Source of the DNA: Citrobacter amalonaticus | GTDB taxonomy: Bacteria > Pseudomonadota > Gammaproteobacteria > Enterobacterales > Enterobacteriaceae | Length of the DNA: 64,000 nt | Direction: 5' to 3' | Assembly: GCA_028994555.1 (NCBI GenBank) | Contig: JARDVN010000001.1 | Location: 1,054,001 to 1,118,000, forward strand | Part shown: positions 39,335-50,202 of the stretch, piece by piece | How the letters are laid out: the number at the start of each line of letters is the position of its first letter | Numbering within the stretch: position 1 is the stretch's first letter | Position numbers and translations under genes: made by a program | Notes under the pieces: model-generated | Told to the model about the DNA's origin: nothing | What the model saw: only the letters and a program-made list of their open reading frames with translations | Database searches by the model: none

Positions 39335-39853
39335 TTAATAATAGGTAAATGTAACCGGCAAACTGGCGGTGTAATTACCTGCCGGTATTGTACCGGTATG
39401 GGGAGACACTCTGGCCAATAAGGTGCCATCAAACTGCTTTTGGCTTACCAGAAAAGGCGCTTTACTCAGCTCGACCGGCGTGCCGAATTCAACTGCTCCT
39501 CCGCCTTTCTTCCATGACAAGGTAATATCAACCATACTATTTGACGTAGTGAGTTTCGAATTACTGCCTCCTGCCAGGGTAACTTCAAATTTGGTGATGT
39601 CGTTTACACAATCCACCACGATAGGGACTTCAACGTTATTGTCACCTAATAAAGCACCTGAAGTTGTGATCAGCGGAAGCTGCACGGTTTCAGGCAGGCC
39701 AAGCCCTTTGTTGATTTGGCACTGAGGGTTAGTGACCTGCATTGTAATGGGGAGACTTACGCTTGCCGTTTGTGCGGCATGGCTATTAAACGTCGTTAAG
39801 GTGCTTAACAGCCCCACCAGTAACGGAAAAAATAGACATGTTCTGTCAATCAT
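39335..39853 (-). CDS. Minor fimbrial subunit, distal
   Basis: A 172-residue type-1-like pilin with signal peptide (LLSTLTTFNSHAA), a first Cys in NPQCQIN and a second in VVDCVND, and the C-terminal beta strand ending PVTFTYY with penultimate Tyr needed for chaperone donation. It is the last gene of the operon, its start overlapping the stop of the previous pilin gene by eight bases. Confidence 0.82.
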   Translation of the reverse strand: MIDRTCLFFPLLVGLLSTLTTFNSHAAQTASVSLPITMQVTNPQCQINKGLGLPETVQLPLITTSGALLGDNNVEVPIVVDCVNDITKFEVTLAGGSNSKLTTSNSMVDITLSWKKGGGAVEFGTPVELSKAPFLVSQKQFDGTLLARVSPHTGTIPAGNYTASLPVTFTYY

Positions 39854-40367
39854 AAGTCACCTCGACAGTCAGACTGGTGTTTATATTCCCTGCCTGGAGC
39901 GTTTCTCCGGGAATTTGTTTGGGCAACAGCTGGAACTGACCAAGCATTTCACTATTTTTACTTAATGCAGTTGATGCGGGTGCAAAAGACTTATTCAATT
40001 CTAGCGGCGTAAAATCTGTGCTGGATGCATTTTTCCATGACAACGCAAGCCCAACGCCGGATAAACCCGTCTTCATCAGGTTAGTGCTGTTCGTGGTAAC
40101 GCCAGCAGCGGGCGAGAATTTTAGCGAGATCCCGGTTGCAGGCCAACTGCACGCAATATTCAGATCAACTGTTTGTGGTGTTGTTGCGCTATTTTCAAAC
40201 TGGCTAAAGCCGATTTGTTGAAAGTTCAGATTTGCCGGAGAGAGCGATAACGCGCACGTGTTTAAGGCTAACTCGGCGTTTATCGTCACTCTCTTCTGCT
40301 CGGATTTCGACGCAGAGGCATTGTGAATTGAAAAAAGTATCAAAATAAAGGCTAACCATTTGTGCAT
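39846..40367 (-). CDS. Minor fimbrial subunit, proximal
   Basis: A 173-residue secreted pilin-like protein (signal WLAFILILFSIHNASA). Two cysteines (NTCALSL and IACSWPA) should form the pilin disulphide, and the C terminus TSLTVEVTYD fits the pilin pattern. It probably forms part of the fibre tip or base. It lies 12 bp after the adhesin gene. Confidence 0.82.
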   Translation of the reverse strand: MHKWLAFILILFSIHNASASKSEQKRVTINAELALNTCALSLSPANLNFQQIGFSQFENSATTPQTVDLNIACSWPATGISLKFSPAAGVTTNSTNLMKTGLSGVGLALSWKNASSTDFTPLELNKSFAPASTALSKNSEMLGQFQLLPKQIPGETLQAGNINTSLTVEVTYD

Positions 40368-40379
40368 AATTAATCCAGC

Positions 40380-41378
40380 CTATCTGTATATTAGCGAAAC
40401 ATTCATATACGTAGAAACCTTCCCGGCAGGAAACGGTGTTGAAGGCCTGACGTTGATTCTGAATGTCGCTGTGGCATCAAGATCTACTTCTGATGGCTGA
40501 TATATTTGGTAATTAGCATTAAGAGGGATAACGTGTTCATTCCCGTAAACCCGGGTTATCTGAAAATTTAGTTTTCGTCCATTATTATCATTGGCACTAA
40601 ACATACCATTTGTCGAATTAACTACATTCTCCGGGTCGAAACGTACATACAAGCCATTAATTAATGCTTTATTTTTACAAGAATAATAAATTGAGAGCTC
40701 TTTATATAAAGAATTGTTATTAACGCTAGTTGGTGTTAATTTACCAAAGTCTAAATTTTCTGTAGAAAGACTCATTGAACAAGTGGCAGTATCCCTAACT
40801 TGAAACGACACAGAAGACCCCAATGTAGAAGTGACAGATACACTTGGACTATTTATTAAAGTAGATCCAAATGATAGGGCTGGGATATTAATGGTGCGCG
40901 TACTGGTCGTATTTTGTATCCAATATTGATCCCTCACAATCAGCCTGACTTTACCGAGATTAGTGCCAGAAGGCCAGTCAATTTTACTATCCCACCCACC
41001 AGATTTTATGTTGTTAGAGGAGATAGTATTATCATTACAAGACATACCTTCCAGTTCCCATTCAATACCTGGATAAGGTGTCGTTATAGTGGTTGTGTTT
41101 TTACAAGTTCCTCCGCTAGTGATCTGCATGGTCATTTTACCCATCCCTTGCGTATACTCTACATAATCTGGATCGCAAGACATGCCATTTTTTACGTTCA
41201 CTTGCATTATTAACAATGGATCATCATTTGCTGACGTATAACCATTCATCTGCCAGTAATAACCATCACTGGGATCACCCTCAAAAGATATAGAACCTCC
41301 ACTACAGTTACCTGCCATGGCAGGTAACGAACAGAGTGATAATAAAGCGATGAAAAGAGCAAATATGAATTTACACAT
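40380..41378 (-). CDS. Two-domain fimbrial tip adhesin
   Basis: A 332-residue secreted protein, about twice pilin size, as expected for a tip adhesin: signal peptide (ALLSLCSLPAMA), an N-terminal receptor-binding domain of about 180 residues with several cysteines (NCSGGSISFEGDP, MSCDPDY, TCKNTT, MSCNDNT), and a C-terminal pilin domain from about residue 195 (TCSMSLSTENLDFGKL) ending NVSLIYR. The binding domain has no match I recognise. AT content is high. Confidence 0.78.
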   Translation of the reverse strand: MCKFIFALFIALLSLCSLPAMAGNCSGGSISFEGDPSDGYYWQMNGYTSANDDPLLIMQVNVKNGMSCDPDYVEYTQGMGKMTMQITSGGTCKNTTTITTPYPGIEWELEGMSCNDNTISSNNIKSGGWDSKIDWPSGTNLGKVRLIVRDQYWIQNTTSTRTINIPALSFGSTLINSPSVSVTSTLGSSVSFQVRDTATCSMSLSTENLDFGKLTPTSVNNNSLYKELSIYYSCKNKALINGLYVRFDPENVVNSTNGMFSANDNNGRKLNFQITRVYGNEHVIPLNANYQIYQPSEVDLDATATFRINVRPSTPFPAGKVSTYMNVSLIYR

Positions 41379-41397
41379 AATAGAAACCTTAAACGTG

Positions 41398-42099
41398 TCA
41401 GGATTTGTTTAATTTATACTCTTTGTCAACACCATAATCATCAAACGCCACAATGCTAAGGTTGCTACTAGTAATTGACTTACCCAGAGAAACTTTTTCA
41501 CCTGGCGCAAAGACAGATAATTTTTCTTTAATATCGTCACTCACTTTAACAGGCGTTCCGTTTTGTTTAACACTGATGATCGCAAAATAATAGGGTGTGT
41601 CGTTCCAGAGGACGGTAATGCCCTCGCTGCTTATCATTTTAATCTGCTGTTCGGCGTTTTCCCTTTTCTCTTTCAGGGCGTCAGGGCGATAAAACATTTT
41701 GACCTGGGTATGTAACGCGATTGATAATGCATTCGCACCTTCTTTTGGTGCTTTAGGGATTTCCTGGATATTTATCCAGAAGAGAGACTCCTTATCTTTT
41801 GGTAACGCATTATTAATTTTCAGAATACGCAGGATTTGTTTATGTTGATCGGCCACTTTAAAGAACGTGGGGCTGGGCACAAAATAGACGTTCTTGTCAT
41901 TTTGGTCCTGGTTTTCAATCCATATCTGTCCGCCATATTCCTGAGCGGACTGGTTATCAACCTGTACAGAGATATTCTCTCTTTTTTCATCAAAGACATA
42001 ACGTGTGCTGTTAAGGACAAACGCCGCATGACTTGATGCCGTAAATAAAAACAGCGACGCAGAAATGAAAAACGTTCTCATTGTATTGTTCTTAGCCAC
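41398..42099 (-). CDS. Periplasmic fimbrial chaperone
   Basis: A PapD-like chaperone of about 233 residues with signal peptide (FFISASLFLFTASSHA), G1 donor-strand region LSIALHTQVKMFYRP, and conserved early FVLNSTRYVFDEK. I place the start at GTG 42099, six bases after GGAGA, which overlaps the usher stop by eight bases; ATG 42081 is an alternative. It caps fimbrial subunits in the periplasm and delivers them to the usher. Confidence 0.85.
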   Translation of the reverse strand: MAKNNTMRTFFISASLFLFTASSHAAFVLNSTRYVFDEKRENISVQVDNQSAQEYGGQIWIENQDQNDKNVYFVPSPTFFKVADQHKQILRILKINNALPKDKESLFWINIQEIPKAPKEGANALSIALHTQVKMFYRPDALKEKRENAEQQIKMISSEGITVLWNDTPYYFAIISVKQNGTPVKVSDDIKEKLSVFAPGEKVSLGKSITSSNLSIVAFDDYGVDKEYKLNKS

Positions 42100-44453
42100 A
42101 CTTAATCTCCTGTGCTTTACCCGTATCTTTCTGCAGCGATCGTGAATCGAATTTGCAGTCACCTACAGAAATGATCCCTTCATCTTTATCTTCAAGATTC
42201 ATTAACAGAATCCCGCCGTTGTTGACGTAGCCGATTTCCTGGTTTTCTGCGTTTTTGGCGATACTTCCCATAGGAATAACAAAACCATTACTGCTGATAA
42301 CTTTGACAATATACGTGTTAATTTTTCTGTACTTCACTTTTTTTGTAGATAATGGCATTTTCTGTCGGCGTGACATTGATTGCGTTTTCTGTCAATTCGA
42401 CGCTTTGTGGCAAGTTGTCGGCATTGACCGTAATGATATTATTGTTATAAGCCGTTAACGGTATGACAGCGCGACCTTTTTTTATCGCCCGGCATGGAGC
42501 CATTAAATCTGACGCCGGGAACATCCTCCATTTGTACAATCGCAATTTCATCATTTTTCACAGGCGTAAAAAAGAATTCCTGCATCTGGCAGCCCGATAA
42601 TACTTCCACCAACCTGGAAGGAAGAACTGGAAGTGCTCCCCATTTGTGAATAGCTTGCCGAGGTTTGAACTTCGTCAAACAGATAAGAAGCGGAAATCGC
42701 ACTTCCTCTGGTGTTGCGTGACTGACTGATGGACGCATTATAGCTCAGGCGAGAATTAACACTTCCGGAAATACCAGTATTGTAATTCGTGCCATTACGG
42801 CGATCATAGTTTATGCCAGAGAAGCTGTAGTGCGATTTATCAAACACGCTGAAGGGCACACTAAGGGATACCCCGGCGTTATAATCGCTTTCCATCCCCT
42901 GCAGTCTGGAATATCCGGCATTCAGAGAGACCGACATATTATTAAAAGTCTTACTGAGATTTACGTTTGCACCTACTTCACTGGAACTGTCCCAGTAATC
43001 TTCCTTCCAGGCTGACATGTTGAAGAACATATTCATTTCCGGGAGTTGATAGGTGATTATCGATTCATATCGCTGTTTGGGTCTGTTGTTTAACAGATTG
43101 TAATAGCGATAGTTGAAATCCGCATAATCAATGTAATTTTCTGAGTTAAAGCGATAACCGATTAACTGTAAATTCGCGTTTTCCCCTAAGGCTCGGGCAT
43201 ATTTCACCGATGCGCTAAAGCCGTTCATAGCTTTGCCATTATGGTATTTTGCCTGCGACAGGTTGCCACTCATTGCCACGGCACCAAACCAGCCGAAAGA
43301 ACGGATAAAACCCAGGCCAACGTTGTTATAGTTTTTATCTACCAATGCAGAGGTATTAAGCGTAAAGGGTTCAAAACCATAATCATAGGTCATCTGCGCG
43401 AATAAACTGTCATCATCACGCTTGTCACTGTATTGATCAACTTTGCTACCTACCGCGATATTGTAATTATAATTGCCAGGTTTTAATAAATTGGGCAGCA
43501 CAGCGACCGGGAATCGTTGTTCTTTTACCGAACCATCCTCTTCGTAAATTTTTAAAATAATGTCACCCGAATACACACCGGTCAGATCGTTAATCACAAA
43601 AGGACCCGGTGGGACCACGAACGATTTTAATGTGTATCCGCCTTGTTCGACAGTGACACGGGCATGTGTTCTGGCAATACCATTAATTACCGGGGCATAA
43701 GACTGCGAACCCCAGGGATACATATCCTGGTTGGACTTTAACTGTGCGCCATAAAAGGTAAAACCATCGTTCAGGGTATTATAGGACTGGGTTTTACCAA
43801 TCAGGATATCTGATTTAATCGATTTTATCGCATGGGTCAACAGGAGGTTATTGCTCTGGAATTTTTCTCCCTGATACGCGTATCCTCTTCCAAGCAGAAC
43901 CCATTCGCCTATATTGATCTGGCCTTCGATATTGCCGTATGTTGTTCGATCCTGGCCACTTGATTTTGACGTATTGACATCATAGGCGAGTTTGAAACCG
44001 GTACTGCCATAATCCCAGGGACCGCCTTCTTTTTTTAATATCGACAAAACCAGCCTGAGGCATATTGATTGATAACTCCTGCAGGGAAGGATCAAATTTA
44101 ACCAGACTGTTCTTCTCTTTATCAATAAGATAACAATTGCGTGCGGGATTAAGATACTGTTTATAGAATTCTTTATTAAGATAAATGCCTTTTCCCTGTA
44201 ACCATTCATCAGAAAGGCAAATATGTTCAGCATCATCCTTGCTGATTGTTAATTCTACAGAGGTCGCTGTTTTAGAACCATTAAAAAGTAGATCGACAAC
44301 ATAGTTTCCTGGGACGTTTTGTCCGGTGTTCTTTAGTACTTCTGGTACCTCTTTGCTGCCACCACGGATAAAACTGTAATTAAAATCGTCGGCAAGAACT
44401 TCATTCGTCCATAAATGAAAAATGATAGCGATGCATAATACTTTTATCTTCAT
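42092..44453 (-). CDS. Outer-membrane fimbrial usher
   Basis: About 785 residues after removing one base at each of four A/T runs (44030-44036, 42568-42573, 42477-42483, 42338-42344). Order: signal peptide (LCIAIIFHLWTNEVLA), N-terminal chaperone-binding domain (FNYSFIRGGS; Cys pair ICLSDEW and RNCYLID), the 24-strand barrel with plug region (GPFVINDLTGVYSGDIILKI), and C-terminal domains ending DKDEGIISVGDCKFDS. ATG 44453 follows AAGGA. It forms the secretion pore for the fimbria. Without correction it appears as four or five fragments. Confidence 0.87.
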
Positions 44454-44531
44454 TTTTATTCCTTGCCGACGCGTATTCATTTTATAAATACAAGGGAGTC
44501 GAAACCCCCCTTTTAGTTTAATTAAAAATTA

Positions 44532-45068
44532 TTAACTATACGTAACAACATACGTTGCAGATGCAGCGAATTGACCCGCTGTCATGTTCCCGTTGGTAGG
44601 TCGCATAAGTTTGGCACTATAATCAAAGGATTGAATGCCTGCTGCTACTGTATAATTGAAAGAAGTATGGCCAAGTTTAACTACGGCATCATCACCTTGC
44701 TCCGCGGCATTTGTTGCTGCTAATCTCAACCAAGCATTTGTTCCGCCATTTGCAGTATTCCCAATACCATTATCACCTAATGTAGAAGCAGACCAGGATA
44801 CATTAGCACCAGTTTTCTCAAGACACGTCTGATCTTGGGGCACCAGTTTAAACTGAACCTCGGCACCATCATCTGCGGATGATGATGCAAGAACGCCTAA
44901 ATTAACATTAGTAAGATTTGCACCCGCGCTATCTTTGATAGCTATTTCACACGTTGCACTTGAAACAGTACCAATAAAGTTAACAGTACCCGTGTTCGGT
45001 GCAGCCATAGCATTAGACGCTACACCCAAAACTGCCACAATTGCCGAACCTAAAATCAGCTTTTTCAT
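44532..45068 (-). CDS. Major fimbrial subunit
   Basis: A 178-residue type-1-like pilin: signal peptide (LGSAIVAVLGVASNAMA, mature end APNTGTVNF), disulphide cysteines in SATCEIAI and QTCLEKT, and C-terminal ATYVVTYS. ATG 45068 follows GGAG; an upstream ATG four codons earlier is less well placed. It is first in the operon and separated from the usher gene by about 78 bp, usual where the major subunit is made in excess. Confidence 0.88.
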   Translation of the reverse strand: MKKLILGSAIVAVLGVASNAMAAPNTGTVNFIGTVSSATCEIAIKDSAGANLTNVNLGVLASSSADDGAEVQFKLVPQDQTCLEKTGANVSWSASTLGDNGIGNTANGGTNAWLRLAATNAAEQGDDAVVKLGHTSFNYTVAAGIQSFDYSAKLMRPTNGNMTAGQFAASATYVVTYS

Positions 45069-45428
45069 TTTATGCTCCATTACTAATAGCTTAATTCGCT
45101 TAATTCTTAAGTCAGCTCATAACAATCTTAATGAGCGAGACAAAATATATTGCTATGAAAATTTTCTGGCAAATCCTAAAATGCTGATCGTTACTTTTCT
45201 ATCGATTTTTTTTCTATCTATTGTTTGGTTGGTTTTGTTACTTCAATTTTCGTAGCAAATTTTTCTATTTATCTCCAGGGGAGATAAAATATAACCAAGG
45301 TGGTAGGAGACTGATCATCGCGATGTTCTTTCAGGATATAAGAATAAAAAAACGCCATTTTTATATTGACTGTATCAGGGCTTTGTTAGAGTTTTGGATA
45401 TTTAAGCTGATAGTCGCTGGGGGGCTGC
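45069..45428. other. Divergent AT-rich promoter region between fimbrial operon and SPATE gene
   Basis: It contains no supportable gene. It is strongly AT-rich, with a short direct repeat GAATTAAGC near 45095-45107 upstream of the pilin gene. The SPATE start is preceded by GGGGGG (45419-45424), which could serve as ribosome site. Divergent virulence promoters of this kind are often H-NS silenced, but I cannot see specific sites. Confidence 0.5.
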
Positions 45429-48400
45429 ATGAATAAAATATATGCGATAAAAAAGAACAGAAAGGGCGAGGCGGTAGCTGTTTCAGAAGTCAGCAAAGGT
45501 ATAAGGAAGCGCATCACGTCACGCCTGTCACGATATATTTTGTTAATCAGTATGACGGGGCTTTTCTATACGTCCTCAGCATACGCTTCAGACGTCGGAA
45601 ATATCCTTCCCTACCAAACCTATCGCGATTTCGCACAAAACAGAGGAGCCTTCCAGGCCGGTGCATCCAATATCACCTTATATGATAAAAGTGGCAATCC
45701 GGCGGGTGTATTGAATAAAGCACCAATGATTGATTTCAGTGCTGTTGATAAAATAGGCATCGCCACCTTAGTCAATCCACAGTATGTGGTGAGTGTTAAG
45801 CATAATGGCGGCTATCAGTCAGTCCGGTATGGCAACTACACGTATACGATTGTCGACAGAAATAATCACTGGGGACTGGACTTCCATGCGCCAAGACTGA
45901 ACAAGATCGTGACGGAGGTTATCCCGTCAGAAATGACCCATGCTGGTACCGTAAATGACATCTATAAAGATCAAAAGCGTTTTCCTGCTTTCTATCGTGT
46001 AGGGTCCGGGACGCAGTATATTAAAATGCCGTCCGGACACCTTCAGCACCTCTGGGGGGGGGATACGGCTATCTCACTGGCGGTACCGTGGGTTCGCTTC
46101 ATTCTTATCAAAATGGTCAGATGATCTCGACCTCTTCCGGACAAATCTATAACGCTGCAAACGGACCTATGGCAACGTATGGCGAAGCAGGCGATAGCGG
46201 TTCCCCATTATTTGGCTTTGATACAACCATTAATAAATGGACGCTGGTTGGCGTACTAACATCTGGTAACGGCGTGGGCGGTAACGGAAATAACTGGGCT
46301 GTCATCCCCGTCGACTATGTTAAAGGTGTTCTCAACCAGGATTCCGATCCTGATATCAACAATACCTCTTCTGACAAAATCCTCTGGAATTTTGACAGTC
46401 AAACCGGTAACGGGAATCTCACCCAGGGAAGCCAGCGCTGGGATATGCATGGCAGCGTAAATGGTTCAAATCTCAATAACGGCAAAAATCTGACCTTCCT
46501 CGGTTCTGATGGACAGATCATGCTGAACGACGCTGTGGATCAGGGGGCAGGTACGCTGACTTTTGATGCGAATTACACCGTCAGCGCCAGTGCTGATGAA
46601 ACCTGGAAAGGTGGCGGGATCATTGTTAACGGCGAACATACCGTCGACTGGCAGGTGAAGGGTGTTCAGGGTGATAACCTGCACAAGCTCGGTACCGGGA
46701 CACTGAAAGTCAATGGCTCGGGTATCAACCCCGGAGGGCTGAATGTTGGCGAAGGAACGGTGATTCTGGCGCAGCGTCCGGACAGCGATGGCAACGTCCA
46801 GGCCTTTAATATGGTTGATATTGTTAGCGGACGCCCAACGGTTGTACTGAATGATGATAAGCAGGTTAACCCTGACAATATCATGTGGGATTACCGTGGT
46901 GGTAAGCTCGACATCAACGGTAACAGCCTTACCTTCCATCAGCTTAACGGCGCGGACGACGGAGCGATCCTGACCAACCGCGGGAAGCAGGCTACCGTCA
47001 ACCTGGATTTCAATAAAGCAGATGCCACAACGGCGGTTGCCAACATCTGGCACGGCCACTTCACCGGCAATGTTGATGTCAAAAATATCGTTACGCCCGG
47101 AACGCAGAATGACTTTGTCATGGATGGCGGGATGAACACGCAGGGGAGCTTCACCCAGCAAAATGGCCGCCTGTTTATCCAGGGACATCCGGTTATCCAT
47201 GCAGCCAGCAGCCAGGGCGTAGCGAATAAGCTGAAGGCGCTGGGCGACAACTCTGTTCTCACCCAACCGGTTTCCTTTACCCAGAGTGACTGGGAGACCC
47301 ACCAGTTCAGCCTGAAGCAGCTTGATCTGTACAACGCTGACTTCAGTCTGGCGAGGAATGCCAGCCTTAATACAAATATTAATGCCGACCATTCCACCGT
47401 AACGCTGGGCAGTGAAAACCTCTATATCGATCTCAATGACGGGAACGGGGTGAAAACCACGCCGTCATTCGGGCAGTCAAAAGCGACCAACGACGCCGAT
47501 CAAAGCCGTTTCAGCGGACGCGTACAGCTGAAGAATGGCTCCATCCTCAACATTAATGAACACTTTACCGGCGGGATTGACAGCGTAGACAGTTCGGTGA
47601 CCGTGGCGTCCAGTGATGCCGTTCTCAGCCAGTTCAGCCGTTTCAGCCACTCGCCGCTGTCACTGGCAGATGGCGCGAAGCTGACGGCGACGTCGGGGCT
47701 GGTCTCTGACAGTGAAGTGGCTGCCGGTGCGGGGTCAACGCTTTCGCTGTTAACCGGAGCGTACTCGGCTGAGCGCTGGCGTCTTGACGGGCAGGGCACC
47801 ACGCTGAATGTCGGCGCGGGTAGCGTGATGACAGGCAATATTCAGGCGGATGGTGCGGCCAGCCTGAATTTTGGTACAGCAGAGAAAGCCAGTAAGGATC
47901 TGTTCACTGTTTATGGTGGCAACCTGAGTGCGCCACTGGCAGGCGCGGCGATGACGAATGCCCTCTGGCAGGCGAACGGGCAGTCCGTGGTGAAATCTCT
48001 CGACCTGAAAGGTTCGCAGGTGCGCTTTGGCAGTACTGGCACCCGGGGTTCTCTGACGGTGGATACCCTTACAGCCAGCAACAGCCAGTTCATCATGAAC
48101 ACTGACGGTAAAACGGCAGATACGGTAACGGTTAAGCAGTCACTGACCGGTAAAAACAATGCGCTGGTTGTTGCTCCGTCTGTGGCTTCAATGAGTAAGG
48201 GAGCATCACCCGTCGCGTTAGTCACGGCACCGAAAACGACGGCTGCCGATGTGTTCACGCTCAAACCGGTGACACAGCGCGTGGGTATTCATACCTTCAC
48301 GCCGCAGATGGGTATTGTGGAAAGCGGGAACAGCAAACAATGGCGGCTGGAAGGGTTTGACGTGCAGCAGGACAACGCGGCGCTGCAGGCCAGCAAAGCC

Positions 48401-49277
48401 GTTATGAATACGGGATATAAAAACTTCCTGACGGAGATGAACAACCTGAACTACCGCATGGGCGACCTGCGCAATACCCACGGTGAAACCGGGGCGTGGG
48501 CGCGGGTCTTCAGTGGTACGGGTTCCGCAGATGCGGGTTATTCCGACAGCTGGACTCACCTGCAGACTGGCGCCGACAGAAAGCATGCGTTTGACGGTGG
48601 CGACCTGTTTACTGGTGTGACGGCAACGTTCACTCACAGTAACAGCCATGGCGATGGCTGGTCCGGTCAGACGAAATCAACCGGTATCGGTCTCTATGCT
48701 TCCGCGATGTTCGATTCCGGGCTGTATGTGGATGCCATCGGTAAATATGTCCGCCACGACAACCACTATTCGGCGAGTGAAACCGGAATGCCGGAGCAGG
48801 GTTACCGCTCGCACTCCTGGTATCTGGGCGCAGAAACCGGCTGGCGCTTCACGTTACCTGGCGAAACCTTTATTCAGCCGCAGACGGAGTTGGTTTATGG
48901 CTCGGTGTCAGGAACCCGGTTTGACTGGCAGTCTGCAGGTTCAGACATCCGTATGCAGCGTAAGCAGGAGAATCCGTTGATAGGCCGTACGGGGGGTGGA
49001 ATCAGGAAAAACGTTCAGAGGTAAAGACTGGGAACTGACGGCGCTGGCGGGCGTTCATTATCAGTATGACCTGTTTAAACCGGCGGAGACGGTTGTTCAT
49101 GATTTTGCCGGGGAAACTCATATTAAGAATGGTAAAGATAGCCGGGTTAACTTCAGTGTAGGCGTTAATGCCAGAATTAAAGAAAACACCAGGATTAGTC
49201 TTAATATAGAGCGTTCGGCCTTCGGTCATTACGATATTGATAAGGCAATTAACGCCAATATCCGTTATTCATTCTGA
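45429..49277 (+). CDS. SPATE-type serine protease autotransporter
   Basis: About 1281 residues once two G runs are resolved (G9 at 46054-46062, G6 at 48991-48996). An extended signal peptide (MNKIYAIKKNRKGEAVAVSE, hydrophobic core to about residue 54) precedes an S6 protease domain with a likely triad: His in VSVKHNGG, Asp in WGLDFHAPR, Ser in GDSGSPLFGF. A long beta-helix passenger follows, then the SPATE linker MNNLNYRMGDLR where passenger cleavage between the Asn pair is expected, and a C-terminal barrel ending INANIRYSF. It is secreted through the outer membrane (type Va). Its closest named SPATE cannot be told by eye. Confidence 0.88.
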
Positions 49278-49299
49278 TTTTAACGGGTGAGTAAGTGAA

Positions 49300-49328
49300 A
49301 GCCTGAACCTATAGTTCAGGCTTTTTTT
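49300..49328 (+). terminator. Terminator of the autotransporter gene
   Basis: Nine-base stem AGCCTGAAC/GTTCAGGCT with loop CTATA followed by TTTTTT, 22 bp past the stop. Confidence 0.88.
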
Positions 49329-49488
49329 ATGGATTAAATGTGAGTGAGAATTAAATTCATTTACGCAACAACTTAGTGTGCATAATTTTATCGTAATGGG
49401 TTATTTTTTAGGGTGGTTTTTGTACTTTTCATACCTTATAGTCACTTTTAGTTAGGGTGTCTAATACATTTTATAGCTAAGAGTTCTT

Positions 49489-49990
49489 ATGTCGGTTGCT
49501 TTTTTTGTTGGCAAGTAAAAACGCTTTTTTCAATTACGGATTGTCTCTGCTCGCTAATGATGATTCAGATATTAAATGTTACGAGTACAGGGATGTTGAT
49601 TCAGCTCATGAGATGCTCAATAAATATAAAGAAGCCTATTTGGTTTGCGACAGGGATGATTACTTTTCTTACTGCTTTCTGATGGAGAAATTCCCCATAA
49701 CCTGTCTTTGCCTTGAGGAATTATCGTACCAGCATGAGAAGTTGCGTGTGTTCTCGAACCGCAGACCTTCGCCTGTTTTAGTATTCAACGAGTTTACGGA
49801 GGATGAGCGAAAAATCGTCTATCTGTATTTCTTTAAAAGAAAGAAAATCAGGGAGATCGCGATGTTAACGCAGCTAAAAGAGAACACTATTTATTATAAA
49901 ATACGCTCGATTAAACTCAAGCTGGGTGCGGAATCCACCCGAAAACTACCGATCCTGCTGAAGAATTTTTTTCTTGCACCGAATGTGTGA
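49489..49990 (+). CDS. LuxR-type helix-turn-helix regulator
   Basis: About 166 residues starting at ATG 49489 (six bases after AAGAG); a T7 run at 49500-49506 breaks the first codons, and with six T the N terminus reads MSVAFLLASKNAFFNYGLSL. The C-terminal part FTEDERKIVYLYFFKRKKIR through KENTIYYKIRSIKLKLG is a LuxR/GerE-like helix-turn-helix. The N-terminal half resembles a degenerate receiver-like domain without a clear phospho-acceptor. Its place between the autotransporter and an AraC-type gene suggests control of the island, which is inference. Confidence 0.72.
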
Positions 49991-50202
49991 TTGCCACATT
50001 TTCGCATGGTTTCTCATTGAAAATATTTAAATTGTTAATTACATCACCAAAGCCACTGGGTAACACTATGTATTTTAAAGAGATGCATAGTTAAAAAAGT
50101 AATAATTAAAATCATACACGATTTCGTTAATTAAAAAAATTCCGAGTTTACATGGCTGATAACCCATGAAATTATATGCATACAAAGCATGGGGGTGACT
50201 GT

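Noticed and set aside
45221..45436. A 71-codon plus-strand frame before the SPATE gene
   Set aside because: It lies in an AT-rich promoter region, lacks a ribosome site and overlaps the better-supported SPATE start.
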